NCBI GenBank assembly: GCA_019671135.1
Contig: JAHRHY010000002.1
Span: 2,046,001 to 2,110,000, forward strand
DNA from: Linnemannia hyalina
Taxonomy: Eukaryota; Mortierellomycota; Mortierellomycetes; Mortierellales; Mortierellaceae
Length of the DNA: 64,000 nt
Direction of reading: 5' to 3'
Positions 59,436 to 64,000 of the stretch are shown in pieces. Position 1 is the stretch's first letter. Each line of letters opens with the position of its first letter. Under the pieces are notes generated by a model, which was not told the origin of the DNA, searched no databases, and saw only the letters and a list, made by a program, of their open reading frames with translations. The position numbers and the translations under genes are program-made.

Positions 59436-62050
59436 ATGGCAAAGGCTAAGAAGGCGACTATCAAGTACCAGAAGAACCACCTGAAGGGTGCTATCGAGCA
59501 GCGCAGAAAGAAGCAAAAGGCCACCCAGATTTACAAGAAGCGCAACCCCCAGAAGTTTGGTCGTGGTGCCAACGCTGGATCTGGCAGCGGTGGTGCCGAG
59601 GGTGAAGAGGGCGAAGGTGCCGAGGGTGAGGAGGAAGAGAAGCAGGACTCTGGTGATGAGAAGTAAGTCTTCCTTTTCTTTTTTTCAGTTGATATCCTGA
59701 ATGCAATTGCTCATTCATGTGATCAATTGCTAACAAACACTCTCAATATGTAACCAACAGGTCCAAGGATATGGGAGTGGACGAGTTCTTCAACAACGAC
59801 CTGGACTCGGATTCCGATGCAGAGCCCGAATCCGACAACGAGGACTTTGTCGGGATCGACACCATCGTCGAAGAAGACGACGGCTCAGACATGGACACCC
59901 CTACACCTAAGAAACAGACCCCTGCCCAGAAGAAGAAGCAGGATGCCAAGGAAGAAGCTGCCAAGAAGATCCAGCTTGATGCCTTGAAGGAGAAGGATCC
60001 CGAGTTCTACAAGTACTTGCAGCAGAATGATTCGGAGCTGTTGGAGTTTGATGGTGAGATGGAGGATCTTGAGAGTGAGGAGGAGGATGATGAGGATATG
60101 GAGGATGATGACGAGGAAATGGAGGGTGATGATGAGGATATGGAAGAAGAGGAAGAAAAGGAGCAGCCCAAGAAGGTAAGGAAGGATTCTTAGTATGAAG
60201 ACATGGACATAGTTGTTGTAAAGCATCAATTGACATGAAACTAACGCCTCTTTTTTTAATATTGCAAAAAACGACTAATTAGAAGGGAAAGAAGGCAGCA
60301 TTGGAGGAGGAGATGATGGACGGAATCCCATTGGTGACCAAGGATATGGTTGCAGCATGGCAGTCGGCTCTTGTGGAGAAGCACTCACTCAGGGCTCTCC
60401 GCCGTCTCTTGCTCGCCTTCCGTGCCGGCGCCCACTTGCACGATTCCGAAGATGACAGGACCTACGCCTACAAGATCAACAGTCCCATTGTCTTCAACAA
60501 GTTGGTCGTCACCTGTTTGAAGCACGTTATCCCCACATTGGACTACCACCTTCCTGTCCAGACCACCTCAGGAGGCAAGCCCAAGCCAGTCAACTCTGGA
60601 TCCAAATACGCTACCCTCCAGCCCTTGGTTAAGTCCTTCCTCCAGAACACCTTGTTCTTGCTCAAGGAGTTGACTGACCAGGAGATGATCTACTTTGTCA
60701 TCCGTGAGTCCGAGAAGGCCATCCGCTACCTTGTCGGCTTCCCTAAGATCGCCAAAGATCTTTTGAAGGTACTTTCCTTGACCTCTTTTATTTGTTTTTA
60801 TGTATTTGCTTTCGAAGCGACGTTCAAAGACGACACAAACTAACAGTTATGTTTGCACATTTTGGTAATGTGACAAATAGCACTTGTTGTTCTTGTGGTC
60901 GACGGCGACGGACCGTGTGCGTATTATTTCGTTCTTGACGATTCGCACGATTTCCTTGCAGTTGGGACCTACATACTTGGACTTGTCGTTGAAGGGCGTG
61001 TACTTGACCTTTGTCCGCTACGCCAAGACAACGACGATGCATACGTTGCCCAACCTGCACTTGATGCAGAACTGTGTTGCTCAACTCTACGGCATGGATT
61101 TCGACCGCTCGTACCAGCACGGATTTGTCTATGTCCGTCAATTGGCAATTCATCTCCGCAATGCCGTCTTGGTCAAGACCAAGGAGTCATTCAAGGCTGT
61201 TTACAACTGGCAGTACCTCCACTGCTTGGGTCTCTGGGCCCAAGTGATCTCGACACACGCACTCAACACTGCAGGACAACCGACTGCTCTTCACGCGTTG
61301 ATTTACCCCCTCGTCCAAGTCTCGCTCGGTGCCCTCCGTCTGATCCCCACCTCGACCTACTACCCCCTCCGGTTCCAGATCATTCGCAACTTGATCCAGT
61401 TGATCGAGAACACTGGCACGTTTATCCCCTTGGCCCCCTTCTTGTTTGAGGTTCTCGAGGGCGGAGAGATGAAGCGCCCTGGTCGCAAGGGCACTCTGAA
61501 GCCATTGGAGTGGGACTTGGGATTCAAGTGCAGCAAGGACTACAAGGGATCGCGTGTCTACCAGGACGGCACAGGAGAGCAGGTGTACGAGTTGATGACA
61601 GAGTACTATGCGCTCTTCAGCACATCGATCTCGTTCCCCGAGTTGGCAATCCCCGCGATTGTGCAATTGAAGCGGTTTATCAAGAAGTCGAGCCTGGTCA
61701 AGTTGACAAAGCAATTTGCCGGATTGGTCGAAAAGCTGGAGCAGAACTCGCGCTTTGTGGAAGGGGAGAGGAACAAGGCTGATTTCTCGCCTAGTGATGC
61801 TGCCGGTGTGTCGGGCTTCATGAGACATCAGGACAAGGAGAAGACCCCTATGGGTGCCTACTGGAAGGGAGTCAAGCGGAGTGTGATGGCCAAACGTAAG
61901 ATGATTGAGGAGGCACGTAAAGACCGGGCGGATCGTGAAGACAAGGATAGCTCTTCAAGGAATAGCAAGGCCGAGGAGGACGAGGATGATGATGAGTCGA
62001 TGGATGAGGATGATTTGGAGGACATTGAGGAGGATGAGGATAGCGAATAG
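59436..62050 (+). CDS. NOC2: Noc2, nucleolar complex protein for 60S pre-ribosome maturation
   Basis: Five exons... four joints checked in frame: 59436-59662, 59761-60175, 60283-60768, 60881-62050, i.e. four exons (765 residues; yeast Noc2 is 710). Noc2 pairs with Noc1 then Noc3 to escort early 60S particles from nucleolus to nucleoplasm. The N-terminus is basic (MAKAKKATIKYQKNHLKGAI), followed by acidic tracts (DMEDDDEEMEGDDEDMEEEE) and the conserved helical body: LVTKDMVAAWQSALVEKHSL, AFRAGAHLHD, LYGMDFDRSYQHGFVYVRQL, VYNWQYLHCLGLWAQVISTH, YYPLRFQIIRNLIQLI, LTKQFAGLVEKLEQNSRFVE. It ends in an acidic tail. Very secure. Confidence 0.94.
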
Positions 62051-64000
62051 AATCCCTACGCGCTTTTTGGGAAAGAGGTAGAAGGGGTTGGGTGAAGAAG
62101 GTTCGTGCCAGGCGCTTTGAGGGAGGTGGGCTGTAATTCTATGGCGGCTCATCGTTCTTTTTGTTTGCGTCTCGGCACGGCCCTCCGTCATGTTTTGCCT
62201 TTTTATTTGTCTTGTACTCCCTGACCACTCTCTCTTTTTCTTCTACTCACATGCACATCCCACTTCAACCACATAACACACTACCAACAATTCACCCATT
62301 ATTCTTCTATTCCACCACGCATGCATTTCATACATAAATTTTCATTTGTTTACTTTTTGTCATCTTTTACCCTCCTTCTCAGGCACAGGACCCTTGTACT
62401 GAATTGAGTACATCGAGACTTGGTGGCTGTAGGGTAGGGTAAGGTAGAGTTGTTGACATGCCAATGACTGGCTGGCCAATGAGGGTCTATGTTGTGTCAC
62501 TAAGGTTTGCCTTTTTTTTTTGTTTTATTTGGATAAGAAAAAACACGGCCAACTTTTTTTCCTCTCTTTTTCGCGGTTGTGGAGAAAGGTGAGGGGGAAA
62601 AAAAAAGAGGTTAAGTGGGACCTGTGAGGGTGGGCGGGGGGAGTCTCACGGAGAAACCCTGCCTGTTTCGGGTATAGGTATCTGGCGCTGAGATATGAAC
62701 CTTAGAGCCAGAGAGCAGGAGCGAGAGCACTGAGAAAAAAAAGAAAAGAATGAAAGGAATGGGTGAACCCCTAAAACTCGATCATACAACAGCTCTATTT
62801 GTTTGCTCATTTCTAAAAACTCTTTTTTTTTTTTGTCCACATAACAGAGCAAAAGGTGTGCAAAGGAATAATTCTTAATGATTTATTTTCCGTCCGCCTA
62901 GATCAGCATGGTGGTGCTTCGTTGGCAAAGAACCGATCGACTGGCATGGTTGGGCGCAATCACTGTCATAAGAGAAAAGATGGAAAAGAACGTGGCGGAG
63001 GAAAAAAAAAAAAAAAAGAACTAAAGAGAGATGGCATGTAAGTGTGTATGCATGCATGCAGTCTGCGGTAAAGTAATTTATCTAGCAAATGAGGTATGGC
63101 GTAGTTGACGTCTTTTCTGCTTACGCTACGGTAGACACGAGCAGACAAGTCAAGAGTCTAGGCAAAGGGCAAAGGGTCTGGCGAAATTCTCGTATGATGC
63201 GAGGTGCGGTGCTGGCCGAAAAAAGTTCTTCCCTTTCTGGTTTATCTACTCTTGCTGTACGCTCAACAGCCCTCTGGTGTTCGCTCTCGCTATCGTCACC
63301 TCCTTCTTTTTTCCTCGGTGTTTCGGGTCCAGCGAGGTGCCTGGTGGCGTTGTGGCGTAGAATAGGGTAAGGTAAGGTACAGGATAAGGTAAGGATTAGA
63401 GTGGCACGGACGGTATTCGATGCTGATTGACTAGAAGAGAAAAATAAAAGGTTAGGGGGTTGGAGTAGGCGGAGTAGGGAGCAAGGGTAGCTGGGTTATT
63501 TGGTTGAAATGGCGGCGGACCTGTGTGTGTGTTTGTGTGTATGTTTGTGTGCGTGTTTGTGTGCGTGTTTGTGTGTATGTGTGTGTGTTGTGTGCTGGCC
63601 AACAAGAAGATGGAAGGAGAGATCAAGCAGGGGTGTAGGTTGGTGCATGGCTAATGATTGGTCGATTGGTCCACTGTATTTTTTTTTCTTGGAGTGTGTT
63701 GTTCTCTTCGTCCTGTTGCTTTTGAAAATCCTTATTTCAGTAAACACACAGTGCGTTGATAGGGCGTAGAAGGAGTGTAGGGAGGGTAGGGAGCGAAAAG
63801 TGTAAGAAGGGCTGAGGGGTTTAAGTGTAGGAAGGGGTAGAAGGAGGATCGGGTGAGGCCTCTCTTTCTATTACCTTAGCCTACAGTTCTGAGGGCGATG
63901 AAGGGCTACTTCTCTTGTTTGCCTTTTGTCTTTTTAGGTTATATGTGTGGCGGGGGTACCTTTCTAAAAAGTCCCCGACGAGTTCAAAGGGCGAGCGCAT
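62051..64000. other. Intergenic, right end of window
   Basis: No gene supported over 1.95 kb. It contains T- and A-tracts (e.g. 63001-63015), a short (ggtaa)n-like cluster at about 63366-63396 and a TG-rich microsatellite. The next gene is probably outside the window. Confidence 0.45.
63522..63594. repeat. TG-rich microsatellite (tgtgtgcgtgttt)n
   Basis: Array of tgtgtgtttgtgtgtatg / tgtgtgcgtgtttg units with strong purine-pyrimidine alternation, a sequence type able to adopt Z-DNA. Confidence 0.85.

Noticed and set aside
62880..63370. Short plus-strand frames downstream of NOC2
   Set aside because: No family features, no splice-consistent extension, and simple-sequence content.

Overview
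The window looks like nuclear chromosome of an early-diverging, non-flagellated fungus, most likely Mortierellomycotina (Mortierella/Linnemannia/Podila type). The reasons are: intron-rich genes with short GT-AG introns; long pyrimidine-rich 5' leaders; conserved single-copy fungal genes (ARG5,6, SDA1, NOC2, SOF1, HUL5, OST3); an F-box gene with tandem 28-residue leucine-rich repeats; and long Q/P/S/T-rich tracts inside otherwise conserved proteins. The taxon is my inference from gene style, not from a search. All exon coordinates below were built by hand from splice signals and checked for frame; where one base is uncertain I say so.

Left block (1-31 kb) is dense and house-keeping. In order: a fusaric-acid-resistance/ER-transporter-like membrane protein cut by the left edge (-); a CENP-N/Chl4 kinetochore protein (-), head to head with an Abraxas-family (BRISC-type) protein (+); a dual-specificity phosphatase whose catalytic domain is split by a ~350-residue disordered insert (-); the oligosaccharyltransferase subunit Ost3 (-); a FAD monooxygenase (+); a four-helix membrane protein (+); SDA1 (-); a CFAP20/BUG22 homologue (-), divergent from the HECT ligase HUL5/UBE3C (+); and the mitochondrial bifunctional arginine enzyme ARG5,6 (+).

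Middle block (31-48.7 kb) is gene-poor and accessory. It holds a frameshifted F-box/LRR gene, a stretch of broken coding sequence, polypurine/polypyrimidine tracts, a WAP-like secreted protein and three tandem secreted proteins ending in the same Kazal-like six-cysteine domain. A 1.4 kb inactivated DDE transposon with perfect 25-bp terminal inverted repeats and several microsatellites complete it.

Right block (48.7-64 kb) starts with a giant gene of about 2,611 codons. Its long Q/P/H-rich body carries AT-hook-like motifs and ends in a TFIIB-type pair of cyclin folds. The nucleolar genes SOF1/DCAF13 (-) and NOC2 (+) follow head to head, and the last 1.9 kb has no gene I can support.

Working together: SDA1, SOF1 and NOC2 all serve ribosome assembly (60S export, the U3 small-subunit processome and early 60S maturation), and two of them share one promoter region. 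The Kazal/WAP group looks like a secreted protease-inhibitor-like locus with its own TATA-type promoters. The most unusual items are the TFIIB-core giant, the secreted inhibitor-like cluster, CFAP20 in a lineage without flagella, and the split phosphatase.
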